Part shown: piece by piece, positions 22,987 through 31,680 of the stretch
How the letters are laid out: each line of letters begins with the position of its first letter
How positions within the stretch are numbered: the first letter of the stretch is position 1
Source of the DNA: Agitococcus lubricus
GTDB taxonomy: Bacteria > Pseudomonadota > Gammaproteobacteria > Pseudomonadales > Moraxellaceae
Direction of reading: 5' to 3'
DNA: 64,000 bases
Assembly: GCF_003051055.1 (NCBI RefSeq)
Contig: NZ_QAON01000003.1
Span: 1-64,000 of the forward strand
Made by a program: the position numbers and the translations under genes
The notes under the pieces: model-generated
Seen by the model: the letters and a program-made list of their open reading frames with translations, nothing else
Told to the model about the DNA's origin: nothing
The model's database searches: none

Positions 22987-23425
22987 TGGCTACACCGTTA
23001 ATAAATAACCCAGATGGCCATGCAAACGTTTCAATGTCTAATATTGGCTCAGCTGGGTGAGTGATACTCTCGATTTGCCCCATATTATTTTTGCTGACAA
23101 TCACACGTTCTGTGAGTTCCAATTTAATCGATAAGTCAACTTTATCATTGGCCAAAATGTCGGCTTCAAATTCAAAATTAGCCGGGAAGCATTTATCTTG
23201 TTGATGTTGTTGATACCATGCTAAAAGCACCAACATGACTTTGTCGGAGTCGCCGCTAAAGTCGGTTAAAATCACATTGGCTGTATATTGGTACTCAAAC
23301 GACAAGGTTAAGCTATTGCAGACAATTTTGCCTTTGTCGGCGAAGGTGAGTAGAGTATCAGGACTGTCGTGTAGACCATCTACAAAATTTAAGAGCTGTG
23401 CGCGTAAGTCTTGCAGCTTGTTCAT
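22979..23425 (-). CDS. R: Tail completion protein gpR
   Basis: A 148 aa P2 gpR family protein: LQDLRAQLLNFVDGLHDSPDTLLTFADKG and VLLAWYQQHQQD are typical. It acts with S in tail completion. Its start overlaps the end of the endolysin gene (ATGA), leaving no room for lysB/lysC spanin genes seen here in P2. Confidence 0.88.
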   Translation of the reverse strand: MNKLQDLRAQLLNFVDGLHDSPDTLLTFADKGKIVCNSLTLSFEYQYTANVILTDFSGDSDKVMLVLLAWYQQHQQDKCFPANFEFEADILANDKVDLSIKLELTERVIVSKNNMGQIESITHPAEPILDIETFAWPSGLFINGVANE

Positions 23426-24018
23426 TTGCTAGTCTCTTGCTCATATTTGGCAAAAGCCTTCGCCAGTTTCAAATCATACTGATTACGTTGATAGTCAGCC
23501 CCATTATAAAGTCGAGCAAATTCCGAAAAACGCAGCTCTTTTAAGGCTTTGTGCATGCTTTTATTTTTGAGGATAAAGGTGCAAAACGCATAGAGCTGGC
23601 GATTTTCGTTTGTGGCCATGTCATTCTTAAAGGCACTTGCAGACGAATAGCCTAAAAGTTGCCAATGAAAGCCCATGATTTGAAAAAGTCCCCAGCTTGT
23701 TGATTCAATGGCGGCAGCTTGATGAATGAGTGATGCTTGTAATAATCGTGTCCATTCTGAATAGCTACCTTTGTACCCGCCGCTTAATCGATTGACGATG
23801 TTAGGTTGAGTTTCTGCAAAACTATCCGCTTTGATGCCATATTTTTTCAGTTGCCGATACATAACATGGCGTTCAAATAAAATCACAGGTCGGTCATCAT
23901 CTAAAAAGCCATTCCCTTTACTCTCAATATCACACACTGCTTTTAAGGCGGATAATTTAATACCCAAGCGATTAGCAGCTGCTATCTTGTCTTGTTCGGT
24001 TAGACGTGGTTTAGCCAT
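23422..24018 (-). CDS. Endolysin, N-acetylmuramidase family
   Basis: The start at ATG 24018 is chosen, with TTAGGAAGC upstream. An in-frame start at 24048 would add a hydrophobic piece that overlaps the holin gene. The 198 aa product has a DUF3380/N-acetylmuramidase fold: KLSALKAVCDIESKGNGF with the catalytic Glu, PVILFERHVMYRQL, and SWGLFQIMGFHW plus RLYNGADYQRNQYDLKLAKAF. It cuts the peptidoglycan glycan chain at lysis. It is preceded by two holin-like genes. Confidence 0.87.
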   Translation of the reverse strand: MAKPRLTEQDKIAAANRLGIKLSALKAVCDIESKGNGFLDDDRPVILFERHVMYRQLKKYGIKADSFAETQPNIVNRLSGGYKGSYSEWTRLLQASLIHQAAAIESTSWGLFQIMGFHWQLLGYSSASAFKNDMATNENRQLYAFCTFILKNKSMHKALKELRFSEFARLYNGADYQRNQYDLKLAKAFAKYEQETSK

Positions 24019-24283
24019 GACTATGCTTCCTAAAAAAATGAGCCACATTACCTTTATTGACTAAAGTCAACCATGCAAGTCCCACAGCAGCTAAGGACAT
24101 AAAAGGGGAGACATGACAGGGAAATTGATTTAGTGCCAGTTTGACCATGATGGAAAAACTAAACACCATCAATAGATAAGCACCAAATGACATGACAGGC
24201 CGATAACGAGCACCTTTACGTTGAAAGGTGAAAAGACGTAAGCAAATAACCAGACAGGCAATAAACAATACCCATGCGCTCAT
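24011..24283 (-). CDS. Holin-like membrane protein, 90 aa
   Basis: Three hydrophobic segments (about residues 2-17, 30-50 and 60-76) and a basic tail (FFRKHSHG) fit a class I, three-TM phage holin of the holin_3 type. It overlaps the preceding holin gene by ATGA and the endolysin gene slightly. Together with that gene it may form a holin/antiholin pair, though which is which cannot be told. Confidence 0.75.
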   Translation of the reverse strand: MSAWVLFIACLVICLRLFTFQRKGARYRPVMSFGAYLLMVFSFSIMVKLALNQFPCHVSPFMSLAAVGLAWLTLVNKGNVAHFFRKHSHG

Positions 24284-24645
24284 TTTTTTGGCCTCGGAAA
24301 TATCACATCCAATAAAGCCCTGATATCGACCGTTTTTAGTTTTTCAAGTAATGCCAATGTCACTGTCACTACACACGTTGATGCTAAAAATGCGGCAACA
24401 GCCATTTCTTGAAAGTAGCCTTTGTTAATCAACTCAGGAGCAAGAAAGTACCCCATAATTAAAGAGACAAAAGCATAGGCAAAACGGCTTAATAGATGCG
24501 GTTCTTTAGAGATTAAGAAAAATAAAATCGCCCCAGCAAACGAGCCAATTAGTGCATTACCATCGACATTGGGGAATAAGGCAGTTAAACCAATCCCAGT
24601 GGCTGTGGCGACAACAACGGCAGAAGTAGAGGTGGGTTCAGTCAT
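24280..24645 (-). CDS. Holin-like membrane protein, 121 aa
   Basis: The start at ATG 24645 directly follows the X stop (TAACATG). Longer in-frame starts would overlap X heavily. Hydrophobic segments at about residues 10-45, 55-75 and 80-105 are separated by short charged parts, and the C-terminus is basic (IFPRPKK). Size and place between X and the second holin fit a P2-like holin. Confidence 0.75.
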   Translation of the reverse strand: MTEPTSTSAVVVATATGIGLTALFPNVDGNALIGSFAGAILFFLISKEPHLLSRFAYAFVSLIMGYFLAPELINKGYFQEMAVAAFLASTCVVTVTLALLEKLKTVDIRALLDVIFPRPKK

Positions 24646-24646
24646 G

Positions 24647-24850
24647 TTAATCCCACAGTTGAACAGTATCGATGACTGTGTTTTTTTGAGGAATATCGGG
24701 CATAGTAATGACTGTCCCAATCGGCAAAATCACAGGTAAAAAAGCCAGCTGTGGATTTGCATCTAAAATCTGTTCAACATGGTTTGTGTTGCCATAAAAA
24801 CGCCAACAGACTATATCTACACGGTCACCTTGTATTGAGACGATTTGCAT
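24647..24850 (-). CDS. X: Tail protein gpX (LysM-like)
   Basis: A 67 aa P2 gpX family member: MQIVSIQGDRVDIVCWRFYGN, then VEQILDANPQLAFLPVILPIGTVITMPDIP. This is the compact LysM-like fold used in the tail tip. It abuts L (shared base at 24850) and the first holin. Confidence 0.93.
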   Translation of the reverse strand: MQIVSIQGDRVDIVCWRFYGNTNHVEQILDANPQLAFLPVILPIGTVITMPDIPQKNTVIDTVQLWD

Positions 24851-25317
24851 TAAATCAGCTCCACTATAGCTCGTGACTTTCCCTGTATGTCTGCAATTGC
24901 CCAGTTAGCATCTCGACGATAGATGTCAATGTTCATATCGAGCATCTCAGCTTTTTTATTGCCAAGGGCGGTTGTGTCAAAGTCTCGATAGTGTTCAACA
25001 AGCTGTGCTTTGGCAAAACTAAAAACGGCTTGTTTATATAAAGCGATTAACCGTGACTGGTTATTGATGGAGCTACTGGGTACGGCATTCAGAGACATGT
25101 ATCCATCACGTTGTTGTGATAATTGCCAATCCATAAGTGCCGTATTCACTTGAGAAATTGCTAAAGTCAGCGCAAATACCAATCTGTCACCACTGATGAT
25201 GCCATCTAACTTTTGAGTTTTGATAAAATCATCGCTACTAAGGTCTGGAAAAAATCCATTATTATTCACTTGATGAGCAGCGGTATGACCTGTCGCTACA
25301 AACATCGCTCGCTCCAA
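24850..25317 (-). CDS. L: Head completion protein gpL
   Basis: A 155 aa P2 gpL family protein: FFPDLSSDDFIKTQKLDGIISGDRLVFALTLAISQVN and YKQAVFSFAKAQLVEHYRDFD. It acts after DNA packaging to close the head-tail interface. It lies 81 bases after M, across a strongly structured spacer. Confidence 0.92.
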   Translation of the reverse strand: MERAMFVATGHTAAHQVNNNGFFPDLSSDDFIKTQKLDGIISGDRLVFALTLAISQVNTALMDWQLSQQRDGYMSLNAVPSSSINNQSRLIALYKQAVFSFAKAQLVEHYRDFDTTALGNKKAEMLDMNIDIYRRDANWAIADIQGKSRAIVELI

Positions 25318-25322
25318 ATAGA

Positions 25323-25396
25323 AGGGCGGTGGGGATAAACATCAGGCTCTAACATAGATGCTGGTATTATCCGCCGCCCTGACGTCGGGGTCCGAC
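25323..25396 (-). other. Structured spacer between M and L
   Basis: AGGGCGG (25323-25329) pairs with CCGCCCT (25374-25380) and the pairing extends through GGATAA/TTATCC. A second small stem GTCGG/CCGAC follows near 25384-25396. It sits within the late mRNA. It may be a processing or stability element. No T-run is present on the minus strand. Confidence 0.45.
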
Positions 25397-25398
25397 TC

Positions 25399-26187
25399 TT
25401 AAGGACTAGATTTGTCCAATTCTTCCAATGCTTCATCCCCCAATTTGATGACATCTGCCATAGAATTACTGCTATCCGTAATCTTGGTAGGTTGATTAGA
25501 AGGTGAGATGTTATTTTCAGGGTCGGTCATCTTCTTAATCAGCTTTTCCAAACGACTGATATCGGTTTTGACGCCTGATTTATCATGAAGTTCATAAGCG
25601 CGTTTTAACTCAACTAAGGCTTGAGCTGGGTCAATGTCTGTTAAGCAATAACCTAATGCCTTGTGTAGACGTGCACGAACTTGGTCAGGCATATCTTGGT
25701 CACGAGTAAGCTGTTCAACTTCAACTAAACTTTCTAAAAGAGCCGCTTTATCAGTTTCGGCATTACCTAACAGGGTTAAGGCATTGATGGCAATTTCTTC
25801 GCTAAGCAATGTTGCTGTTGTACGCTCAAATTTATCAGGCATTGCTAGGCCATGCGCAATCGCATAGCGGCCAATGACTAATGCACCATCAAAATCTAAA
25901 GCATCAATCCGCCATAACATCACCGTCATTAACACATCATCTTGCGCGCCCTTACCACCTTGTAATACGCCATCCACATAAGGTTCGTATTTAGGTAACA
26001 GTTCACGCTTGATACCAGCGCGATGCTCAATACTTTGAATCGATGATAGTTTACGTTTGTCCTCATTCAGTTGAATGAGCATTAACTCATAGACTGAGGC
26101 TTCTTTTAAGCGAGTGCCATCATCGCCCGAAATTGTCGCGGCCTTAGCCGCAACAACCGTATTAAAATGTTTGCGTGCTAGACTCAT
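25399..26187 (-). CDS. M: Terminase small subunit gpM
   Basis: The start at ATG 26187 gives MSLARKHFNTVVAAKAA, the usual gpM beginning. Longer in-frame starts run into N. The 262 aa product has the terminase_6/gpM signature LMLIQLNEDKRKLSSIQSIEHRAGIKRELLPKYEPYVDG and DALDFDGALVIGRYAIAHGLAMPD. It recognises cos DNA and partners the large subunit P. Confidence 0.92.
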   Translation of the reverse strand: MSLARKHFNTVVAAKAATISGDDGTRLKEASVYELMLIQLNEDKRKLSSIQSIEHRAGIKRELLPKYEPYVDGVLQGGKGAQDDVLMTVMLWRIDALDFDGALVIGRYAIAHGLAMPDKFERTTATLLSEEIAINALTLLGNAETDKAALLESLVEVEQLTRDQDMPDQVRARLHKALGYCLTDIDPAQALVELKRAYELHDKSGVKTDISRLEKLIKKMTDPENNISPSNQPTKITDSSNSMADVIKLGDEALEELDKSSP

Positions 26188-26194
26188 TGTGATA

Positions 26195-27211
26195 TCACCA
26201 TTCCAGAACGATATTTTCAGCGAGACAGCCGCGACCATAATCTTCAACGATATAGTCATCATTACTGCTCTCATAATTCGTAATGCGGTCGTATTCAGGC
26301 TCTTCTTTCGTCAAACGACGACGCGAACCTTCTTGCCAATAAATACTGAGGTTATCGTAGGCCGTAATCAGAATTGCGCCATCTGGCACAAAAGGCACAC
26401 GAACGGCTGGAAGGCCACCTACACGCTTTTGGCTGATGACGATATCAGAGGCTAGTTGCTCGGAGGCTGGCTGGTCTTGATTGATGAGAGGAAAGTATTT
26501 ATCAGCCAACAAACTACGTCCCATAATCGCTACAAGTGCCGTATCTTCTTGATACCACGGCTCAATTAAGTTGTTGACTAAATCAAAAACTAAAGCATCC
26601 AAATTAGCATAATCTGCACCAGCTGCTTTTCCAACGCGGATTTCACCTGCATTAGCCCCTTGAGCTAACACACGTTGAGCGGCATTTTCGCGGTATTTTT
26701 GCAGCCAGCCTTTGTTTACGTCCTGTAAGAGTGGATTGAGATTACGGTTGGTATTCGCAGCAATACTGATGCCATTAAAGCCCGTCATGATGCGATCTAA
26801 CGCCTGACGTTTTAGAATATGATTACGAATCCGTACTTGGAAGTCAGGATATTTTGCCCACATGTCTAATTGTGCGTAGCTAATAAAGGTGTCGTAATCC
26901 GTCTTCTGACAGTTGTATTCATCCATCAAATCCAGTTGATGTACGGATTTTGGCTGGCGAGGGTTTTGGGTTGTGTTAGTACGACTAGCAATAGGTGCAG
27001 GAACACCTAAGCCCAATTTCTGACCTTGTTTTTCGGTCACGGGTACCATGTTGATACGGCCTAAAAAGCTGCTGTTTTCTTGAATACGGTCTTCTAATTT
27101 CTGTTGTACAGAAGGATTAACCGTAAATTTTTTTTCAATAGAGTCTACATTATTCAACGCGGCAACCGTTTGGCTATATTGTTGATAACGTAAGCGAGTT
27201 TCATTACGCAT
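26195..27211 (-). CDS. N: Major capsid protein gpN
   Basis: The start at ATG 27211 (MRNETRLRYQQYSQTVA) matches P2 gpN. An upstream start would overlap O. The 338 aa protein has FTVNPSVQQKLEDRIQENSSFLGRINMVPV, the N-terminal region trimmed in P2, and a C-terminal GRGCLAENI. It forms the icosahedral shell on the O scaffold. Confidence 0.95.
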   Translation of the reverse strand: MRNETRLRYQQYSQTVAALNNVDSIEKKFTVNPSVQQKLEDRIQENSSFLGRINMVPVTEKQGQKLGLGVPAPIASRTNTTQNPRQPKSVHQLDLMDEYNCQKTDYDTFISYAQLDMWAKYPDFQVRIRNHILKRQALDRIMTGFNGISIAANTNRNLNPLLQDVNKGWLQKYRENAAQRVLAQGANAGEIRVGKAAGADYANLDALVFDLVNNLIEPWYQEDTALVAIMGRSLLADKYFPLINQDQPASEQLASDIVISQKRVGGLPAVRVPFVPDGAILITAYDNLSIYWQEGSRRRLTKEEPEYDRITNYESSNDDYIVEDYGRGCLAENIVLEW

Positions 27212-27243
27212 AATTAAAGTCTCAAAAATAAATAAACGACTAT

Positions 27244-28056
27244 TTAGCAATCGGTCTGTTGTTGACCATTTCCACCTGTCGCAGGAGGACGCTGCGTATA
27301 ATTTGCAGGAGGTTGACCATCAATTTTTGTTCTAAAATTTGCAGAGGCTTGTTTCTCAGCAGCCAGTTCGGTTTCTATTTTGGTGAGCTGCTTGCCTAAG
27401 TTATCCACCGTGGCTTTTAAGTTAGTGCAGTATTTGGTGACTTCTTCAAAGCATTTTTCGATGTCAGAAAAATTGGCTTGAACTTTTTCTTCTTTGGGAC
27501 GTAGTTTGGCTAAGATTTTGTTAAACAAAGAAGGCTCATTAGAAGTGATAGGGTCTTCGCTAAATTCCCAAACTTCTTCTGAGGTAGAAATCAAGTTTTC
27601 AGGTTTTTGTTTGCGTGCAGCCAATGGGCTATTTTTGGCGGTTTGGCTAAAGGTAATATATTCAGTCCCCAAAGAGGCAGGACTATCAGTTACCGCAAGG
27701 CCAACCAAATAAGAGCCACCCACCGCAGGAAAGTCAGGTTGTATTTCGACCGAGAAATATACTTTTTGTTTGGCTTTGGCCATCGCCACTAAATCATTGC
27801 TGGCGTCGATTTCAGCAAATAATGCCATCTTACCCTTTAAGTCACCGTCTTTGATTTCTTCGGCAGTACAAGAAATCACATCACCATAGGCCTTAAATGC
27901 ACTATCTGGAAATAATCCACGAAAATGTTCCAACCAAACTCGCGCACCGTAAGTTTGCTGGTTGTAATTTTTAGCCATATCCATAATATCTTGACGGCTA
28001 ATCGCACGACGGTCAGTTGTTTGTCCTTCAACTGCAACCCGAAACTTCTTACGCAT
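27244..28056 (-). CDS. O: Capsid scaffold/protease gpO
   Basis: The start at ATG 28056 is chosen (MRKKFRVAVEGQTTDRRAISRQDIMDMA, the family beginning, with GGGG 10 bases upstream). An ATG at 28110 would lie upstream of the predicted transcript start. The 270 aa protein has the protease-like part (MALFAEIDASNDLVAMAKAKQKVYFSVEIQPDF, YLVGLAVTDSPASLGTEYITF) and a C-terminal coiled-coil scaffold segment. Confidence 0.93.
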   Translation of the reverse strand: MRKKFRVAVEGQTTDRRAISRQDIMDMAKNYNQQTYGARVWLEHFRGLFPDSAFKAYGDVISCTAEEIKDGDLKGKMALFAEIDASNDLVAMAKAKQKVYFSVEIQPDFPAVGGSYLVGLAVTDSPASLGTEYITFSQTAKNSPLAARKQKPENLISTSEEVWEFSEDPITSNEPSLFNKILAKLRPKEEKVQANFSDIEKCFEEVTKYCTNLKATVDNLGKQLTKIETELAAEKQASANFRTKIDGQPPANYTQRPPATGGNGQQQTDC

Positions 28057-28101
28057 AGTTAACCCCACAAAGCGACTCATTAAAAAGTGGAATAATCGAA
28101 T

Positions 28102-28213
28102 AGCTTGCATGGTTTACTTTGTCTGATGATGATTCAAATATTTGGCGCGGTAAAATAGCGTTTTACCGTCAAATCCCCCAAAAGAAATAGCCTGCCGAAA
28201 TTACTATGTCGGC
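28102..28213. promoter_or_regulatory. Divergent late promoters for O and P with shared activator palindrome
   Basis: CGGTAAAA-TAGCG-TTTTACCG (28148-28168) is centred at 28158. The P start codon is 56 bp to the right with TACTAT at -12 to -7 and TCGGC before ATG. To the left, AACCAT lies at the same distance, giving a predicted O transcript start near 28102 and a 46-base leader. The palindrome core equals that before V. Confidence 0.6.
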
Positions 28214-29986
28214 ATGAAAGATATTTCTCAAACCACAGACAGAACAGAGATTAAACTTGCCGCTCGTGCCTTGTTTTGGCAGGGGTGGAGCGTTTCTGCA
28301 ATTTCGGGTTATATAGATGTTCCTAGACCAACCGTTGAGTCATGGAAACAACGGGAGGCATGGGATAAAGCTCGACCCATTGATAGAGTCGACTCAGCTC
28401 TTGAAGCCCGCTTATTACAGTTAATTGCCAAAGAGCATAAAGAGGGTAAAGACTACAAGGAAATTGATTTGTTAGGTCGGCAAATGGAAAGACTTGCCCG
28501 TGTTCGTCGTTATGAAAAGACTGAAAATGAAGTTGACCTAAATCCTAAAATCGCCAATCGAAATAAAGGCTCACGTAAGCAGCCAGCTAAAAATGAAGTC
28601 AGTGAAGAAGCACAGTTAAAAATTGTTGAAGCTTTTCATGATTCAATTTTTGATTATCAAAAGGCATGGCAGTTAGCAGGATTAACTCACCGTATCCGCA
28701 ATTTATTAAAAAGCCGTCAAATTGGTGCAACATGGTATTTTGCCTTCGAAGCCTTTGTTGATGCGCTGGAAACAGGCCGTAATCAAATATTTTTATCTGC
28801 CTCCAAAGCGCAGGCTCATGTGTTTAAACAGTACATCATTCAATTTGCCAAAGAGTATGGCGAGGTAGAGCTGAGAGGCGACCCTATTGTTCTACCCAAT
28901 GGCGCACACCTTTATTTTCTCGGTACCAATGCCAGAACTGCCCAAAGTTATCATGGCAATATTTATATGGATGAGTATTTCTGGATTCATAAATTTCGTG
29001 AATTCCGAAAAGTCGCTTCAGGCATGGCCATGCACAAAAAATGGCGGCAGACCTATATTTCAACCCCATCCAGTATTACCCATGAAGCATATAACTTTTG
29101 GAGTGGTGAGCATTTTAATCGTGGTCGAGCCAAAGATCAGCGCATCAAACTAGATATTAGTCATCAGGCATTACATCAAGGGCGACTTTGCGAAGATGGT
29201 CAATTTAGACAAATCGTGAATGTCGAGGATGCTTTACGTGGTGGTTGTGATTTATTTGATATTGACCAGCTGCGTTTAGAGTATAGCCCAGACGAATATG
29301 ACAACTTATTGATGTGCGTCTTTTTGGATGACTCTTTTTCCTCATTTCGTTTGGCTGAGTTAATGGCTTGTATGGTGGATAGCTGGGAGGTTTGGACAGA
29401 CTTTAAACCTTACGCCAGTCGTCCATTAGGTGATCGTGAAGTATGGCTAGGTTATGATCCACAAAAATCAGAGAACGGAGATAATGCCGCATTGATTGCA
29501 TTAAGCGCACCGTTAAGCGAAAACGGCATTATCCGTGCCGTTGAAAAGCATCAATTCAAAGGAGCTGATTTTAGAGCGCAAGCCGAATACATAGAAAACA
29601 TGACGAAAAAATATCGTGTCACTCACATAGGTATTGATGTCACGGGGATTGGTTATGGTGTCTATGAAAATGTGAAACATTTTTTTCCAGCAGCTGTGCC
29701 ATTCCATTATTCACCAGATGTTAAAAATCAATTGGTGCTAAAAGCCCAAGATGTGATTCGTAGCCGACGCTTTCAATTTGATTCGGGCTGGACTGACTTG
29801 GCCAGTGCTTTTACAGCCATCAAGCGCACACTTACCGACAGCCAACGTCAAGTGACCTTTAAAGCCAGCCGCTCTGAAGAGACAGGCCATGCCGATTTAG
29901 CGTGGGCAACCATGCACGCTTTACATAAAGAGCCTTTGGCTATTCAAAGTCAACATGGCCGCAGCATTATGGAGTTTTATTCATGA
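28214..29986 (+). CDS. P: Terminase large subunit gpP
   Basis: A 590 aa P2 gpP family protein. An N-terminal helix-turn-helix (ALFWQGWSVSAISGYIDVPRPTVESWKQR) is followed by the ATPase core: LLKSRQIGATWYFAFEAF as P-loop variant and NIYMDEYFW as Walker B. A C-terminal RNase-H-like nuclease (WLGYDPQKSENGDNAAL, IGIDVTGIGYGVYE) completes it. It cuts cos and pumps DNA into the prohead. It is coupled to Q by a 4-base overlap. Confidence 0.95.
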   Translation: MKDISQTTDRTEIKLAARALFWQGWSVSAISGYIDVPRPTVESWKQREAWDKARPIDRVDSALEARLLQLIAKEHKEGKDYKEIDLLGRQMERLARVRRYEKTENEVDLNPKIANRNKGSRKQPAKNEVSEEAQLKIVEAFHDSIFDYQKAWQLAGLTHRIRNLLKSRQIGATWYFAFEAFVDALETGRNQIFLSASKAQAHVFKQYIIQFAKEYGEVELRGDPIVLPNGAHLYFLGTNARTAQSYHGNIYMDEYFWIHKFREFRKVASGMAMHKKWRQTYISTPSSITHEAYNFWSGEHFNRGRAKDQRIKLDISHQALHQGRLCEDGQFRQIVNVEDALRGGCDLFDIDQLRLEYSPDEYDNLLMCVFLDDSFSSFRLAELMACMVDSWEVWTDFKPYASRPLGDREVWLGYDPQKSENGDNAALIALSAPLSENGIIRAVEKHQFKGADFRAQAEYIENMTKKYRVTHIGIDVTGIGYGVYENVKHFFPAAVPFHYSPDVKNQLVLKAQDVIRSRRFQFDSGWTDLASAFTAIKRTLTDSQRQVTFKASRSEETGHADLAWATMHALHKEPLAIQSQHGRSIMEFYS

Positions 29987-30987
29987 CCACCGAAATAGTC
30001 CAACCCAAAGCTGACAAGGTGGAAATATTTAGTTTTGGTGACCCAACGCCTGTTTTAGAAACACAGCAAGTTTATTACTGGGAGGAGTGTTGGACATACA
30101 ATAAGTGGTATGAACCACCCATGGATTTAGATGGCTTAGCTAAATCATTACAAGCAGCTCCACATCACAGCTCCTCAATTTATGTGAAGCGTAATATCTT
30201 AGTGAAGTGTTTTAAGCCTCATCCTTTATTGTCTAGAGCAGAGTTTAGTCGCTTTGCTTTAGATTTTTTGGTATTTGGAAATGCTTATCTAGAACGTGTG
30301 CAATCGATGACGGCTAAGACCTTGCCACTAAAACCTACCTTAGCCAAATATATGCGTCGTGGTACCGAGTTAGATACTTATTTTTTTGTGCCTACTTTTA
30401 AAGAGGAACATGAGTTTAAAAAAGACTCTATTTTTCATTTAATGAATCCTGACGTAAATCAGGAAATTTATGGCATTCCTGAATATTTAAGTGCTTTACA
30501 GTCAACGTGGCTAAATGAATCAGCTACCTTGTTTAGACGTAAGTATTATAAGAATGGCAGTCATGCTGGGTTTATCTTATACATGACCGATGCAGCTCAA
30601 GATACTAAAGATATTGATGCAATGCGTGAAGCTTTAAAGAGTGCAAAAGGGCCCGGCAATTTCCGTAATTTATTTATGTATGCACCCAATGGTAAAAAGG
30701 ATGGTATTCAACTGATACCCGTTTCAGAAGTAGCAGCTAAAGACGAATTCTTAAACATTAAAAATGTCACCCGTGATGACCAGCTCGCAGCGCATCGTGT
30801 GCCAGCCCAGTTAATTGGTATTGTACCTAATAATGCGGGTGGCTTTGGTGATGTTGAAAAAGCGGCGAGAGTCTTTGTGGCGAATGAGCTGGAGCCATTG
30901 CAAGAACGATTCAAAGAGTTAAATGACTGGATGGGTGAAGAGATAGTAAAGTTTGAACCGTATACTTTACAAATTGAACATCAATAA
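29983..30987 (+). CDS. Q: Portal protein gpQ
   Basis: A 334 aa portal (P2 gpQ 344 aa). YYWEECWTYNKWYEPPMDLDGLAKSL, the FALDFLVFGNAYLER segment and DQLAAHRVPAQLIGIVPNNAGGFGDVEKAA are hallmarks. It forms the ring through which DNA enters the head. It ends the rightward late operon and is followed by a strong terminator. Confidence 0.95.
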   Translation: MTTEIVQPKADKVEIFSFGDPTPVLETQQVYYWEECWTYNKWYEPPMDLDGLAKSLQAAPHHSSSIYVKRNILVKCFKPHPLLSRAEFSRFALDFLVFGNAYLERVQSMTAKTLPLKPTLAKYMRRGTELDTYFFVPTFKEEHEFKKDSIFHLMNPDVNQEIYGIPEYLSALQSTWLNESATLFRRKYYKNGSHAGFILYMTDAAQDTKDIDAMREALKSAKGPGNFRNLFMYAPNGKKDGIQLIPVSEVAAKDEFLNIKNVTRDDQLAAHRVPAQLIGIVPNNAGGFGDVEKAARVFVANELEPLQERFKELNDWMGEEIVKFEPYTLQIEHQ

Positions 30988-31004
30988 ATGCTTCAATATT
31001 TCAG

Positions 31005-31028
31005 GCCACCTTCGGGTGGCTTTTTTTT
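31005..31028 (+). terminator. Rho-independent terminator after Q
   Basis: GCCACC-TTCG-GGTGGC followed by eight T residues: a stable tetraloop hairpin 17 bases after the Q stop. Confidence 0.95.
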
Positions 31029-31050
31029 GTCATTAAAAGGGTGAAAAAAA

Positions 31051-31080
31051 GCAATCGTGACCCCGCCACGCCTGCCCACT
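31051..31080. other. Candidate cos site
   Basis: Just beyond the Q terminator, a GC-rich island in AT-rich DNA reads on the minus strand GGGCAGGCGTGGCGGGGTCA followed by CGATTGC. It resembles the GGCG-GGCGGGG-AAGCAC form of the P2 cohesive end as I remember it, and sits where P2 has cos (outside Q). Weak evidence. Confidence 0.35.
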
Positions 31081-31680
31081 AAATAGGTCGCTTTTGATGA
31101 GGATGATGCATATTCTGAAAGCCACTTAACAGTAGTGCGCTCAGTAAGTTTTCAGGCACTTCCTTTGATGCACCATGATGCGAGATGATGCTGTTTTTGA
31201 CAAACATAGGCAGCTTTATAAAGCATTGCTTTAACATCAAGTCAGTAGTTCTAGATGACTGTAATAAAGGTAATGGCTAATTTTATTTTTATTTAAGTTG
31301 TTGTTTTGATTTATTTTTTTATGATTTTTTGTGGTGTAAGAATGATGTAATTTGGTGTGATATAAATTACATTTTTTATTTATGTTATTGATTTAGAAGG
31401 AATTTATTTTATATTCGAAAGTACATGGATTCTTACCAGTTGATTACTTTTTTATTACAAATTAATTGATTTTTTTTATATGTATTTCAATGGCTTAGAG
31501 TGATTTCCCATTGTTATTACAGTTATTACAGTTTTTTTTACTTCACCACCAAAATAAAAATTTGCCGTATTTTCTATTCATCTCATTACAATTTTTGCCT
31601 ACATTGGGAACGTGATGGGAAAACTTAAATTGCGAATTTTTCTGTATAAGTTTATGATTTATAAAAGTATTTCGTAGTGA
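31081..31680. other. AT-rich phage end without genes
   Basis: No coding frame of credible length is seen. The second half is very AT-rich. A perfect inverted repeat TGTAATTT/AAATTACA (31346-31353 and 31364-31371) stands out and could be a binding site, for example for an integrase arm or a host factor. Nothing else can be supported. Confidence 0.5.
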
